A DNA stretch of 64,000 bases, from positions 14,810,347 through 14,874,346 of the forward strand of contig NC_085047.1 in the NCBI RefSeq assembly GCF_963662255.1, read 5' to 3'. This stretch comes from Cinclus cinclus (lineage: Eukaryota > Chordata > Aves > Passeriformes > Cinclidae). Under the pieces are notes generated by a model that saw only the letters and a program-made list of their open reading frames with translations, did no database searches and was not told the origin of the DNA. The position numbers and the translations under genes are program-made. Shown one piece after another: positions 35,310 to 47,850 of this stretch; the stretch's first letter is position 1; each line of letters starts with the position of its first letter.

Positions 35310-35822
35310 CACAGAAACACGGAATTGTTGAGGCTGGAAAACACTTTTGAGATCACAGAGTCCAACTGTATCTCCCCAGTACTACCAAGGCCACCCCTAA
35401 CCCATGTCCCCAGCTGCCACATCTACACATCTGTTAAATCCCTCCAGGGGTGGGGACTCCACCATTTCCTGGGCAGCCTGAGCCAGGCCTTGGCTTGGCA
35501 ACCCTTCCAGCAAAGGAATTTTTCCTAAATTCCATCCCACATCCCATGGTACAGCTTGAGGCAATTTCCTCTTACTGCTTGGGAAGAGAGACCAGCACAC
35601 TTGCTCCACCCTCAAGCAGCTGTAGAGAGCAATAAGGTACCCCAAGATTCCTTTTTCTCCAGGCTGAACACTCTCAGCTCCCCCAGCTGCTCTTCACAAG
35701 GCTTGTATTGTTCCCCTTCCCCAGTTATGTTGCCCTTCTCTGGACATGCTCCAGCACCCCAGTGTTCTTCTTAAAGTGAGACATCTGGACAAAGTGAGAC
35801 ATCTGGAGTAGAACACAGTGGA
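35310..35822 (-). mobile_element. CR1 LINE 3' fragment
   Basis: The + strand starts CACAGAAACACGGAATTGTTGAG and runs through GAGTCCAACTGTATC, CAGGGGTGGGGACTCCACC and CTGAACACTCTCAGC. These are the antisense of the CR1 3'UTR and end of ORF2. Within it is an 18-base tandem duplication (AAAGTGAGACATCTGGAC at 35773-35790, repeated from 35791). Confidence 0.85.
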
Positions 35823-37486
35823 TATCTAGGAACCTCTTACACCCTTCCCCAGCTTTCCGTTTTTTGATCACCATGGCAAGCAGGACACTAGGCTTAGGTG
35901 GACCTTGGCTCTGACACTCTATATCCATCTGCTATTCCATGTTTCTTTAGGTTGATCATGCCAGTACTATGCAGTGCCAATCAGAATTTTCTCTCTCTAC
36001 TTTGTGACTCCACTGGTGTGTCCTACACCCTTTGGAAGGTGCTCTGTTCTCTGCTTAGGGAACTGAATATGCACTGGAAAGGGTCACAGCGGGGATGTTG
36101 TTGTTTCTGGATAAACTGCAGACTGAAAATAGAATTTTCATCACGGATGAAATTGTCTTTGTGGCTCCCAGTGCTTCCTCCTCTCAGAAGAGACTGTGAG
36201 TTGCTCCACTCTATGTGAGCACATGAAAATTTAGTGTGCCCCAGTGTCAGCACACCTTTGATAGAGGATGTCCTGACACCTTCTCTGCACCAGGCTAGAA
36301 CTGCAGCATTAGGGCTGTTCTGGGCAAGCAGCAGAGAGAGGCTTGGCCAGTCCTCCTTGGGGGGAGAACAGCTCTTCTTTGAGGTCTGTCATCAGCTTGC
36401 TCCTCTTGACTTCCCCTTCATTTGTGGGGTTTTTAAAAGATAACACTTATCCTGGGGCATTGAGTAGAGAATCTTGTTCTCTGTATTTACGTTTATATAG
36501 CTTCTTTTACATCAGTCACATAAAAGTTAGGCTTTGCAAAATGCAGGCTCTTTTGGATACTGAATTTTGGCAGCCCACAGGCTCTCACAGCAGATTTTCT
36601 AGGAACTCTATTGTCAGAAACAGCCAAGTGCCTTTGGTTTTTCTGTGCCAGGGAAACAAAAGAAAACTGTATTATACAATTTTGTACAGGCAATAGGGTA
36701 CAAATTGTATTTAAAAAAAAAGACTTGGCTAATTGCAGCTATTGCTTTTATTGCTATTTTTAATGCCACTTCTGGGGAGACTTTATGCTGTTGCATACTG
36801 TTGCAAACAAGGGGTTTCTACTGAAGGCATCTGCAAGGAAGGTGAAGATTTATTTTTTTTTTGTAGCATTGTGTCAAGACTGCCCTGTCTCCAACAGACC
36901 AGGGACTTTCATCCTGACTCCCCAGGTGCTAAACCCAGATGCTAAATCAACATCCCATATCCATCCCTTACAGTGCCAATAAGCACATTTCCCCAGTGGG
37001 TCAATGGGCAGCCAAGGTGTCAGGCACAGAGTAGGATTCCAGCCTCCACTGCAGCTGGTGTGATTCTGTGACACCAGACTTGTCAGGAGTGGGATGGATC
37101 CTGGCTAACATGAAACACTGGTGCACTCCTGAGTAGCCTGAACCTTACAGACACATCCTTGGCTGTGCCCTGGGCCAGGAACGCTCGGTGGAGGAGCAGA
37201 GTTCAATGTGGTTGGCGTGGGCTGTCACAGCCACACAGCAGGCCAGACACAGGGCTTGGAATTCTCCCTCCAGGCAACCCCAAATGACTGCCCTGGGTCT
37301 GCAGTTTCATCCCAGCTAGGTATGGGAGCACAGCCTCCAGCTCTTCCCCAAGAAGCAGCCGGTCCACATACACAAAAAAAACCTTAAAAATAAACCACTC
37401 TCTTTTTTTTTTTTTTTCATAAAACAGGTTGAGAGATAGGGCTGTTGAAAGGAAAATAAACATCACTTCCTCAGTTGGTTTAGGGT
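35823..37486. other. Intergenic DNA
   Basis: No gene or repeat family is recognised. Short frames on both strands (35898-36218, 36343-36696) have no motif. Confidence 0.5.
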
Positions 37487-37945
37487 TGTGAGAAATGAAG
37501 CCCACTACTCTGTTAAAATTCAAAGAAAATTTAATAAAGGACAATAGGGGACAAAGTCAATAAGGCAAAAGGAGCAGCACTGGGTGCTTTGCTGCAGCCA
37601 GAGGCTGAACCACTGAAGACAGCAACTCCCCTTATATGCCCTGGGTATGGCAACAGGCAAATACATATTCATAATTAGTCATACATAATCCAACATTTCA
37701 ACATAGTTCCTCCTCCGTCCCACCTTTTTGGAGTATGTGCAGTGGTCCTAGCTGGTTTTGATTTCTTAATTGGTTAAATGTTAACCTTACAACAACTCTT
37801 CACCAACACTGGTATTACAGTACAACGTTCACATTAAAAGAACTCTAAACTTCAGCAAAACTTCTCTTGCAAAAGTCAACATTATAAAACACGTAGTATT
37901 CACTCTAGCAATTGTGAAAGCCAACACTGTAATATATTTATTACA
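37487..37945 (-). mobile_element. Probable solo LTR, ERVK-like
   Basis: On the - strand CATATAAGG (complement of 37630-37638) is followed about 100 bases later by ATTAAA (complement of 37530-37535). The unit then ends with TTTCTCACA at 37487. The U3 side starts TGTAATAAATA at about 37945. The layout and length of about 460 bp fit an avian ERVK-type LTR. No clear target duplication was found, so the borders are provisional. Confidence 0.55.
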
Positions 37946-38455
37946 GGTTTGGGTTTTTGTTTTTTTTTTTCTTCTCAAGGGGCTCTAAAAGTCAAATTAA
38001 GATTCCAGAGCTCAGTTGCCTTCCAGGCAGGGACTGCTGCTGGGCATAGCTTGAGTTTTCTCTCATCTCTGCAGTAGCTGGAGAGACGCAGACCTTTCTC
38101 CATAAACCCTTCTTAGAGGAGCAACATGTGGGGTAAATAGGATTTTGCCTCTTTCTTCCAAGCCCTCTCATCCTAAGTAAATGGAAAAAAGATCCTGTGC
38201 TTGAAACACACCCCAGAGCTATAGCCTGAAGCAGTGCTTAAAAACAGTTAGATGGACTCGGTGTGGGACTCAAGATAACCATAACACATAAACATAACCT
38301 GTTTTGGACCAGCAGCAATGTCACAGCTATTTCAAGTGTCTGCTTCCTGCAGGTGCTGGTCAGCCCCTGCTGAGGTGTTTGTTGTGTGCCAGCTAGTTTT
38401 CTTCCTTTATTTCTCTCTCTTTCATTTATTTATTAATCAGCAGCATTTTAAAAGA
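37946..38455. other. Intergenic DNA
   Basis: About 0.5 kb with no recognised feature. A T-run lies near 37958-37972. Confidence 0.5.
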
Positions 38456-38460
38456 CCAGT

Positions 38461-39475
38461 TGTCTTGGTTTTGGAGATAAATTTCGGGAGAAAAGGCCCT
38501 GGGATGAGCATTTCCTCTAAAGAGAAGAGCTTAAAAAACTCCCTTCCTTTTCCTCTGCCAATGAGAGAAATTGATACCAGTGAGTGAAAGTGAAAAAGTT
38601 AATTAACAAAACAACAAAAAATAAAAGCCCAAACCAAACCAACCAAATAAAAAAAAAAACAAAAAAAAACCCCAAAACAAAAAAAAAACCCTAAAAAAAA
38701 CCACCCCCCCCCAAAAAAAAAGGAAAAAAAGAAAAAAAAAGGGGGGGTGATGCATGTGCCCACAATACACAGGAAAGAACTGAATAAATGCTAGATATGA
38801 ACTCCCAGAACTTACTCTCCATCACCCACTCACACACCCCCACAGCAGAGCAACAAGAAAAACCACCTCAAAAATGCCCAGGAAGAAAAACACACGGGCT
38901 GAGTGTGTAGCCTGGAAAACAAAATTGTGAGTGTTGCCTTTTGTCTGCGGGAAGGAAAGAGGAGCTCACAGAGCAGCCCAGAGCAGAGCAGATGGGAAAC
39001 CTGCTGAATTTCTGGGGTGGGTCTCCTCCTCACAGCAGCCCAAGTTGGTGGATTTTAATGTCCTTTCTTGTGTTGGTTCAGCTCCTTCAAGGTTCAGGGC
39101 TCAGGGTTCAGGGTTCCAGGGTTCAGGGCTCCCTGGACAGGCCGAAAAGAAAAACAAGCAAAGCCAAAAAGAGCACAAGGGGACAAAAAACCCAAAAAGC
39201 TGCCAGAAAGATTCCCAGTACAGCCTCCAAGCTAGGGGAAGCGAAAAAATTGCTTACTTAAAGCAAGCAAACACCCCCTTCCCCCCCTAAATCCAACAAA
39301 AGTAATGATGCAGCATCCCCAGTCCATCCTGTCCGGAGAGAGAGATTGGACAGAGCCTGTGCCCAGCGTTCCCAGGCTCTGACACCCTGGGTCATCTAGA
39401 AGATATCACAGCCATTTCTGGGCATAAAGCAGATGATTAGGGAATAAAGGATCATCATAAAATCACCCCAAGACA
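38461..39475. mobile_element. LTR (1015 bp) with perfect 8-bp inverted termini
   Basis: It starts TGTCTTGG and ends CCAAGACA, an exact inverted pair. It is flanked by CCAGT (38456-38460) and CCAAT (39476-39480), a 5-bp duplication with one mismatch. There are no retroviral genes. It contains an A-rich low-complexity block and a short TTCAGGG repeat at 39093-39128. By similarity of its left end to the other LTRs here it may read on the - strand, but I found no decisive TATA box. Confidence 0.7.
38596..38747. repeat. A-rich homopolymer-laden low-complexity block
   Basis: About 150 bases dominated by runs of A interrupted by C, then short C and G runs, ending GGGGGGGTG. It lies inside the LTR at 38461-39475 and is likely to vary in length and to be prone to sequencing error. 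Confidence 0.85.
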
Positions 39476-39568
39476 CCAATCACCCTTTGACCTAGGTAGT
39501 ATCCTGTCTGAAACTGCTGTGGATGCTTTTCTCCAATGATCTTCCTTAGAGAAACTAGGCTGCAAACA

Positions 39569-39963
39569 AAGAATCACAGAATTGTCAGGGGTGGAAGGGA
39601 ACCCTGGAGATCACCCAGTCCAACATCCCTGCCCAGGCAGGGCCACCTTGAGCAGGTGACACAGGAATGTGTCCAGGTGGGTTTGAAATGCCTCCAGAGA
39701 GGGAGAACCCAGAACCTCCCCGAGGAGCCTGTTCCAGTACTCTGCCACTCTCCATGGAAAGGTGTTCCTCCTCATGTTGAGGTGGTTCTTCTTGTGTTTT
39801 AGTTTATAGCCACTACTCCTCATCCTGTCACTGAGCACCACTGAAAAATCTGGCACCGTCTTCCTGAAAACCTACTTTGAGACATTCTCATGAACTGATG
39901 AGATCCCCTCTCAGTCTTCTCCAGACTAAACAGCTCAGCTCCTGTGTCTCCTCACAACAGATA
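39569..39963 (-). mobile_element. CR1 LINE 3' fragment
   Basis: The + strand reads AAGAATCACAGAATTGTCAG, then CACCCAGTCCAACATCCCTG, GTTCCTCCTCATGTTGAGG and TCTTCTCCAGACTAAACAGC. This is the antisense of the CR1 3' region. It lies less than 100 bases from the LTR at 38461-39475. Confidence 0.85.
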
Positions 39964-40616
39964 CTGAAGACCATACATGGGAAGCAGTAGTTAGGGAGAC
40001 TTGCTTTCTATGTCAGTGTCCAAATTCAGCTTTAACTAAGAATCCTATTAAAGCCAGAATAATTTATTACTTCGATATAAATCTCAATACTTCTATTTGG
40101 AACCTTGAAAGATTTTGCTGTATAGTCAGCCAAATAAATTTCCCAGGATTGTAGAAAGCTGTGGGGAATATTCAGTGCTTGCTTCTTTTAGGAAGGAGGA
40201 GGAATAGATAATTGCTGGAAAGCAATGAGAGAGAAGAGCCATCATAGCCTGACTTAATTGAGCCACTCATTTTCAAGTGATGGAAAAAATGAAGAGAAAT
40301 ACAATCACACAGTGTTATTTGTAACCTGTTCTTATGTATCATTAGGGTGTTTTCATGCATGCTGCCTGGAGGCACTTTAACAGCAGCTTGCCTAAATGCC
40401 CACAAAATCCATTAGTTTAAACAATAAAAATGAGCCATTTGGCCACACAGTGAAGGCCCTAAAATTGCTTTGATAAGTGCAGATACAATGAGGATGGAGA
40501 CTGGAGCTGTGCAAAGATCATGAGAGACCTAGAGGAAAATACAGCTGCTGTGAGGCATTGTCTGCAAAGGAACACAAAGCCTCGGTTTGCTTTTCCTAGA
40601 ACACCATGTAGGCAGA

Positions 40617-40715
40617 GAAACACAGCATCATCAAGACTGGAAAACACCCTGAAGATCATCATGTACAACCATCAACCCAGTTCCACCATAATCACCCCTA
40701 AACCATATCCCCAAA
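40617..40715 (-). mobile_element. CR1 LINE 3' fragment, short
   Basis: AAACACAGCATCATCAAGACTGG and then GAAGATCATCATGTACAACC match the antisense CR1 3' end at a more diverged level. Identity is lost after about 100 bases. Confidence 0.6.
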
Positions 40716-43334
40716 TGTTTGTTCTCCAGTTTGATTTGGAGACAGATATTGAATGCAGGGCATGGCACAGTTTTAGGGTGGCTCCACTACTATGTGCCTG
40801 AAAATGTCTGAAGCTTCACCTTGCACCTGGTACTCATTAACCTGAGCGAACCGACGCAAGCCAGCCAAAGCAGGACCACCAGCATCCCCCAAGAGCTGAG
40901 GAGGCTTGGGCTGGCCCTCATCCCTGCCTGGCACCACCCTTGCTTGCCATGGACCACCCTCACCAGCTCTGCTGATGAACCTGCAGTGTAAACACTCTCT
41001 AACCACCTTCTCTTGAAATGGACAGGCTAGAAAACTTATCCTATTTAATCCTTCTGTCAGCTCAACAGACAGGGCTATTTTTATTTTATCTATTCCCCAA
41101 CCTCTCCAAAAGTAATTTCCTCAGGGCTGGGAATAGCATTTTGTTTCCATCCTATGGCTGCATGCAGTGGTCCTGCCTGGTTTATTGCTGAAGAGGGTGA
41201 TACCCTATCAATACCACACTTGGAAGCGAGACGTTCACCTACTGTCCTGTCTGCTTTTCTACTTTATGAGCCTGTCAAACTGTTTTTGTTCATACCTAAT
41301 ATAATTTTTCCACAATAAGGAACTTGCATGGCTACAGGTGGGCAGGATGCTGCCACTATTACCTGGAAATATCAGCTTCCAGAGTTGGAGCAGCTGTGGG
41401 AGGGTTTCTATTGAAGTTTTGGGAACTTTGTTCACACCCTGTGCATTCCATGCATGTCACGGTGTGCATTTATTGCCTTTCTTTCAGGAGAATGTGTGAG
41501 GAGGGAATCATAAAACCTGATCACTTAATCAGTGCATAAAACAGCGATTTATTAACAGCCCGTGCACAAGTAGCAAGAGCAGCACCAGCATCTCACTGGA
41601 CTCATAACCCCACACCAGGAGGCTTGATTGTCTGGGAATTAGTGTTCAAAGCAATTGCACTTTTCTATAACTGGGATTGCGTGGGATTATGGTATTATAA
41701 ATGGGATTTACTCTGACAGGCCAGTGGCTCTCTGTATCTTACAGATTACTCCATCTTCCTCTAAAAGGAATTTTGGTAATACCTCTTTAATGAGACTAGG
41801 CTAAATTGAATTACATTCTGCCTTCCCCCTGAAGTGGGATCTTCTTCTATACTAGACATGCACACAGAAGACAGACTTACATACCTCCCTCTAGGTGATA
41901 TGTATAACTTATATAACAACACCTACACAAAGAGACACAAGCTTAAACCTAAATATTTGCAAAAGAAAAATATTTCTTGTTTTTGAGCAGTTTGGGGCCT
42001 GAAAGCCTCTGCTGGTCATCACACATTATTCTGGCCCAACCAGCTCAGTTTTAAAACTGGAGAAGGTAAATCCTCTGGGGGTATTTTGTAAGCTTTTTGT
42101 AACACACTGGTACTCCTGACCCTGCAAATAACACCAATCGCTTCCAGTGCTCTGATCCCTTGAGAAGCATTCCCTTGCCACAGTAGGGATGGAAGACCCA
42201 AGGGAACAAACACTTGGTTGGTAACAGGCAATGGGAAGCTCTGCAGTTTTTCCCACTACTGGTTCAAAGTAGTAGGTGCCACCACCTCATCATCCTGAAT
42301 CTCCACAGAGATGGCTTCTAAAACTCCGTGACCTGGTTGTTCCCTCACTGACTGAACACCTTTCCTGGCAAGTCTGCCAGCATGGCTGTGTTTCAGGCCA
42401 GCAGGTGAATTACCTGAACAGATGAGGTTTTGTGTAAGATTGTTGATGGGGAAGGACCAGTGAGTAACAGGACTGGAAACTATTGTTTTCTCCTAGTAGA
42501 ATTTGGGAGTGACTCAGCTATTTGCTTGAGCTGTGCATCCCCACTGCAGCCCTGCCTCATCTTGCTTGCTGAGACAAAAGCTGCCAGCGAGGCTGAAGAA
42601 GAGGCTGCCATGGCTTGCACACAAACTGAGCTGCAAGAGGCTTTCCCTGCAGAGATCCTGCTGTCTTTATTCTGCTCCTAGTTCTTCCCTCAGTCCTGCT
42701 TTATCTAACCCGTTCACTGTAGAGAAACAATAATTCGCTTTCTTTTTCACAAGCACACCCCTCCAGTTTTATTCCAGAACCCATTTCCAAGTTCAAACAG
42801 AGAAGTCCTTACTTTGGGCTGGGTACAAAAGCCATCTTGAAGATCCCCAGGTTCATTTGCCCCCTGTGCTCTCATCTGTCTTGGCAGCTGAGCCCTGTGG
42901 TATGAGTTACTGTGCTCTCCCTGTGCCAAAGGAGCACTCCTGGAGGGCCAGGAGCTGAAGGAAGATCTCAGGCAATGGAGAGAACATGCTGGGCTGGAGG
43001 TTATGCATCGCAGCTCACCAATAGCTTTGCCCTTTTCCTGCAGGAAAAAATCCTGGTGCTTCAGTCCTACCCTTCCTGGGCACTTGTCATGAGGCAGCAG
43101 AGCCAGGCTAGAAGCAGCCTGGGAGGCTCCTCCCCACCTGCACCAGTATAGCACCTTGCAAGGCACGGATCTTGCCAGAAAGCCAGCAGAGGCGTGGGGA
43201 GGAGAGAGAAGTTGCTGGTGAATCACTCCAGGGGATGGCCAGGGAAGTGGGAGGTTGGTTAGCCACGCACATCGTGCTCCTCTGCACGAGCAAGGGTGGC
43301 TGGTTGGCACAGAAACGCACTACTACAACAGGGC
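40716..43334. other. Intergenic DNA up to the APP 3' end
   Basis: No recognisable gene. The frame 42747-43310 (-) runs across the region just beyond the APP 3' end and shows no motif. A + strand patch from 41546 (TTTATTAACAGCCCG) might be LTR-derived, but I could not define it. Confidence 0.45.
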
Positions 43335-44480
43335 TCCTCCAGGAATGTATTTATTTACATTAAAACACTGTTATACAAACTGAAAGTAAAAGAAGAAAAA
43401 AAAAAAAAGACCTGTTAAGAGGGGTAGCTGTGCAAAAGATGGCACTCCCCACTTCCCATCCTGTCTCACTGCTGCCTTCCTTCTGCTCTGGTCCCACTGT
43501 CAGTGCTACAATCTCTGTAGGATCCCAAGTCGCTCTCAGTGTGAACACCTATGTATTTTGTTTAAATGGCTTTCAGAACTCTCTGTTTTCTGCCTCCAAA
43601 GAAAACTCTTTCCCACACATTCTTTTCTTAATTTATTTATGTAACACAGTGTAGAAAGCTATCAGTTAGTAAGCAATGGCTCTGTACAATCATCCTGCAG
43701 AGGACCTCCGTTAATTTTTGGCCAGCAGGCACTTCTTCCCCCAGAAGTGCTCACAATTAACAGGGACTCTTTTTAATAAAATTTTTTTAAGATCAAAAAG
43801 ATACATGGAAAAGAAAATAAAATTTACCTTTCAATGCTAAAGTGTGCACATAAAACAGGCACAAAGAAACAAATGTGTATTTTCATGATTTCTACATCAC
43901 TAATACAGCAGGAGCAACAATCCGTACAATAAAATGCAGCTGCAGAGGAAAAGAATTTCAATAACTCATCTGAAATACTTTTTAAAAATGTTGGTTTACT
44001 TTAAAATGCATAGTGATCAGAAAATAATGCTCAGCAAAGAGAAGCAGCTAAACCCCACAGACACAGAAAGCATCCCCCATCAATTCTTAAAGCATGTTTC
44101 AACTAGGACTTAATTTTTGTCACAAATCACAAGAATAATATACAACTGGCTAAGGAGCTACATGATAAATAATTGGGAAAGAGAATCTATCCATGCACTA
44201 GTTAAATACAGCTAACCTCTTTACAGTACACAAAAAACATTCATTAATAATGTAGTGTAAAGACTGAAATGTAAAGAGAAAGAGAGAGAAAATACATTAC
44301 TGATTTTATTAATTCAAGTTCAGGCATCTACTTGTGTTACAGCACAGCTGTCAAAAGGCGAGAATGAGTAAATAATAAAGCAGAGTGTTTTTCTTTCTTT
44401 CCACATTACTCTATAACTGAACACCAATGGGCAGTGAAGCAATTACTCTTCTGTCCAACTCATGAGGCTGCTATGATGTC
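43335..44480 (-). other. APP: APP 3' untranslated region
   Basis: Non-coding sequence after the APP stop (44481-44483). The distal AATAAA at the complement of 43350-43355 would give a 3'UTR of about 1.1 kb, the length known for mammalian APP. Further AATAAA hexamers on the - strand at the complements of 43632-43637 and 44305-44310 could serve shorter isoforms. Mammalian APP is also known to use more than one poly(A) site. Confidence 0.75.
43350..43355 (-). terminator. Likely distal APP poly(A) signal
   Basis: AATAAA on the - strand, about 1.13 kb after the stop codon and followed by no further coding or splice signal. Confidence 0.6.
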
Positions 44481-44585
<105 letters not shown>

Positions 44586-45761
44586 TCAGGAGAGGGGATA
44601 ACTGGGGTCACATTCCTGCTTACATCACAGCACACCCTGTGCTTCCCCCCTTCATGGCCATCCAACATACTTTGCACCCTGTGTGTTTGGGCAGAAGACA
44701 TCCTCTGTCTCACTTTTTGAACAGAAGATGATAACACACCAAGAACAACTCCGCAACTCATTGCTGCAGGACTTGAAAACCAGCTGGCCAAAGCCAGCAA
44801 TACCAGCTTTGGAATTTGTTGTCTGGCTCAGGAAGCAACTCCCCAAACAAAAAACGGGGATGGAGTTTGCCTCTCACTGCCAGTCCCTCATTAAGAGATT
44901 TTTTCCCCACAGTATTTATATCAACATCTGTACTTGAGATCAATTGGGTCTCAAAAGAAAAGAAAAAGCTCACTAAAAAGCTGAAGGCAGTGGCTTGAGT
45001 GTGCCTTCTGCCTGCATTGTGCTCCCAGATCTGTCACAGATGTGGTGGTCTCAAAACAAAAAACTAATCTGAAAATTAATTTTAAAACGAGGGTAGCAAG
45101 GAAATGCCAGAGCTGCCAGGCACAAAGTGAGCAAAACATCCCATTGCACTCAGGGACCCAGAACTCCTCTACCTCCAAGGCTGAGTTTGGTTCAGTTAAG
45201 TGACAAAAAATCTTGACATGTCCGCACTGGTTTAAGTATTTATACTTAACAGAAATTGACCTTTCCTGATTACTTGGAAGACAGGCACAGTATTGATGTC
45301 TGATACCAATTTTAAATCTACTCTGCAATACTGGAAATATCTCAGCCTAGTGAGAAGATGTTAATAAGTTGTTCCCTCATACCCTGGAGAAAGACTGAAA
45401 GTATGTGCTTAGGACTAACACAGGCTGTTCAGCTTATTTTTGAGCTGTTCTTTCATTGTGGCAGGTTATAACAGAGCACTGAATACCTCTCCCACAATCC
45501 CACCAGAAAATGGCTCCTCTCATAGCCATCTCCACTTTACATGCCCTTTTTATTTGCTATTTAAGAAATGGTTCTCTGTATGACACATGCATACAATTAC
45601 TCAGATGAACTGCTAACCCCAAATCTGATCCATTTTCCTATTTGAGCCCCTTTTTATATCCTGACTCTCAAATTGCATTTTAAATCAACACTGCATCTCC
45701 CATCAGATGTGTTTTTCTTACACAATAATTAGACATTTTTGTGAAACATCCAACTTAAAGG

Positions 45762-45783
45762 TTATATATATATATATATATAT
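45762..45783. repeat. (TA)11 microsatellite in APP intron 17
   Basis: Uninterrupted alternating T and A over 22 bases, followed by a less regular TATGTTTATATA. Confidence 0.9.
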
Positions 45784-47689
45784 GTTTATATATCACTCAC
45801 AAGCTATTATAAAACTCCTCACAGCTGGGAGCCCTGAGACTTTCATCACCCCTTGACTCCTGTGGGCAAGGGACAGGATGCCAGGCAGAAAGGATCACTG
45901 GACTGTGCTGACACTGTGCTCCTTGTGTTTCAAATTCTGCAATATAACTTGGGACTTTTATTACTGCCATTCACAGGCTTTCTTTCTCCTTTCTTTTTAA
46001 ACTGCACTTGCATGCAGTAATTCTGTTATGCAGCAATCCCCAAAATCCCCTATTTCTTCAACTCCTGTGACATGTTTTTAGGTAGTAAGATCATGGTTAG
46101 AGGTCGCTCTTGCATTATCCCCCTTGTTTGAGAAACTGGGGGAGAAGACAGAACAGTTTTTTCTTTTCCCTGGCCTCTCCCTCTCTGAAAGTGACAACCC
46201 TTTTCTTCTGAAGGATGTCAAGCTTCCCCTGGCCAGTCCTTGTGCATGTCAAGTGCTCAGCTTGGCTGTCAACAATCATTTTGATCCATCAAGGACAGAA
46301 GGACTCTATGGAATTTCACAGCCTATCTCTTCTTCAACCTCCCCTTCCCAAATCCCAGGACATCCTGTACAGCCATGTGCTCAGCAGTCAGGGTGCAGCT
46401 GTGTGCTTGCATTTTCAAGAAGGGTCTGCACCAGCTGCTCTGTGTCCCCTGCACTGGCAGCAGGGCTGGGGAGGAATGGGGAGAAGCCCACACCTCACAG
46501 TGCTCACCTTTGACACTACCCCCGGGGCTGGGCTGCTTTCTGCTGTTTTACCTGTCCTTTCTAGGGGTTGCCAACTTCTCCCTCCACAAAAATACACCAT
46601 CTAGATCCATAGGCAGTGAATCTTTGACTGGCAATCCCTCCATGCTATTGCTGTTCAGTAGAGCAGTTTAACAGCAGTAGGGCCTAACAAACCCATTCCA
46701 TATAGATTTTGTAAAAACGTGCCCAAGGCCTAATTACCACCCTATTTTAACAGCATTCTGCTTCTGCTGAAGTTGTTGAGAACATGGATGTGAAGGCAAG
46801 AACAAAGCAGGAACATGGCAAATGTTCTACACTTTATCACCACTATCCCAGAACATCCAGTACTTCTTCAAACCATGAAGTGACAGTCTCACGATTCACA
46901 ACGAATCCTACTAACAGGTTCTCTTCTAGCATAAAATCAAAACTCAATATGAAGCTCTGGCATTTATGCACCAGGGTTCCATGTGTATCAACACCTGCCC
47001 GAGAGCATTTTCATTACTAGGACACATCCCCCACTGGGTTGGGATGCAAAGGAGGGAAATGCCAGAACATGTGCTGGACTTCTGTCTTAAGGCTCCAAAC
47101 GATACTGAACTCTGTCACTCAGTTTAAGTCTCTCACTCATCTTTGCTTATTAATGACTAGAAAATATGCTAAGTACACAGCATTACCTGCTTGTGAGAAA
47201 GAAATTGAGTGAGAGACCACCATAAATTAAAAGGGAATAAAGAAAACCCCAAGGCAGAAGAGATCAAAGAATCGATGAGACACTTGGAAGAAAATCAAGG
47301 AGGAGAAAGAGATTAGGAAAAAAAAAAAGGAAGAACAGTAAAAAAGGGCTGACTTTTCAATCCCTTTGCACAATTGTATGGTATCAAAAAATTTTGTTTT
47401 GATAAAACCAGTTTCTAGTGGAAGTCCAATACACTCTGAAATATGGCATTTATAGATAAAGAGGATATAGTGAAGCTTCAGCTTGCAGTCTTAGTCAATT
47501 TTTTTCTTTTAAAATTTCCCCTTCAGCCTTAAAAATAACTAGTTCTGGTACCTCCTTCCTGTAGCTCTTTGCTGCAGGGTAATCCATCTAACCACCAACC
47601 TACACACGTTATCACTCATCCTGACTGTCTTCTATTCTGTTTTATCCATTTTGATGCTACCAAACTCTTCACATTCCTTACAACCTCTG

Positions 47690-47850
47690 CCCTAGGTACC
47701 ACTCTGTCAAATGACATGTTTTGACATCTCCTTGTCAGTACATTCCCAAAGCCCCTCACCATCTTAAGAAGCTTTTTGCTCCCCTTATGGAGGTGGCAGA
47801 AGCTGAACACAGCACACAAGAGGCGTAGGTGCTCTGGTTCAACACTTCTC
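47690..47850 (-). mobile_element. Possible old CR1 remnant
   Basis: The + strand segment ending in AAGCTGAACACAGCACACAA resembles the antisense CR1 3' region, where a phrase on acquiring a 'hidden' cysteine-poor ORF end normally lies. Divergence is high and no tail is visible. Confidence 0.25.

Noticed and set aside
39093..39128. Five TTCAGGG-like heptamers suggesting an interstitial telomere repeat
   Set aside because: The unit is not the vertebrate TTAGGG repeat, is short and lies within an LTR. It is a local tandem duplication.
42747..43310. 187-codon - strand frame just past the APP 3' end
   Set aside because: It has no recognisable domain, no splice or poly(A) context, and is covered by overlapping frames on both strands.
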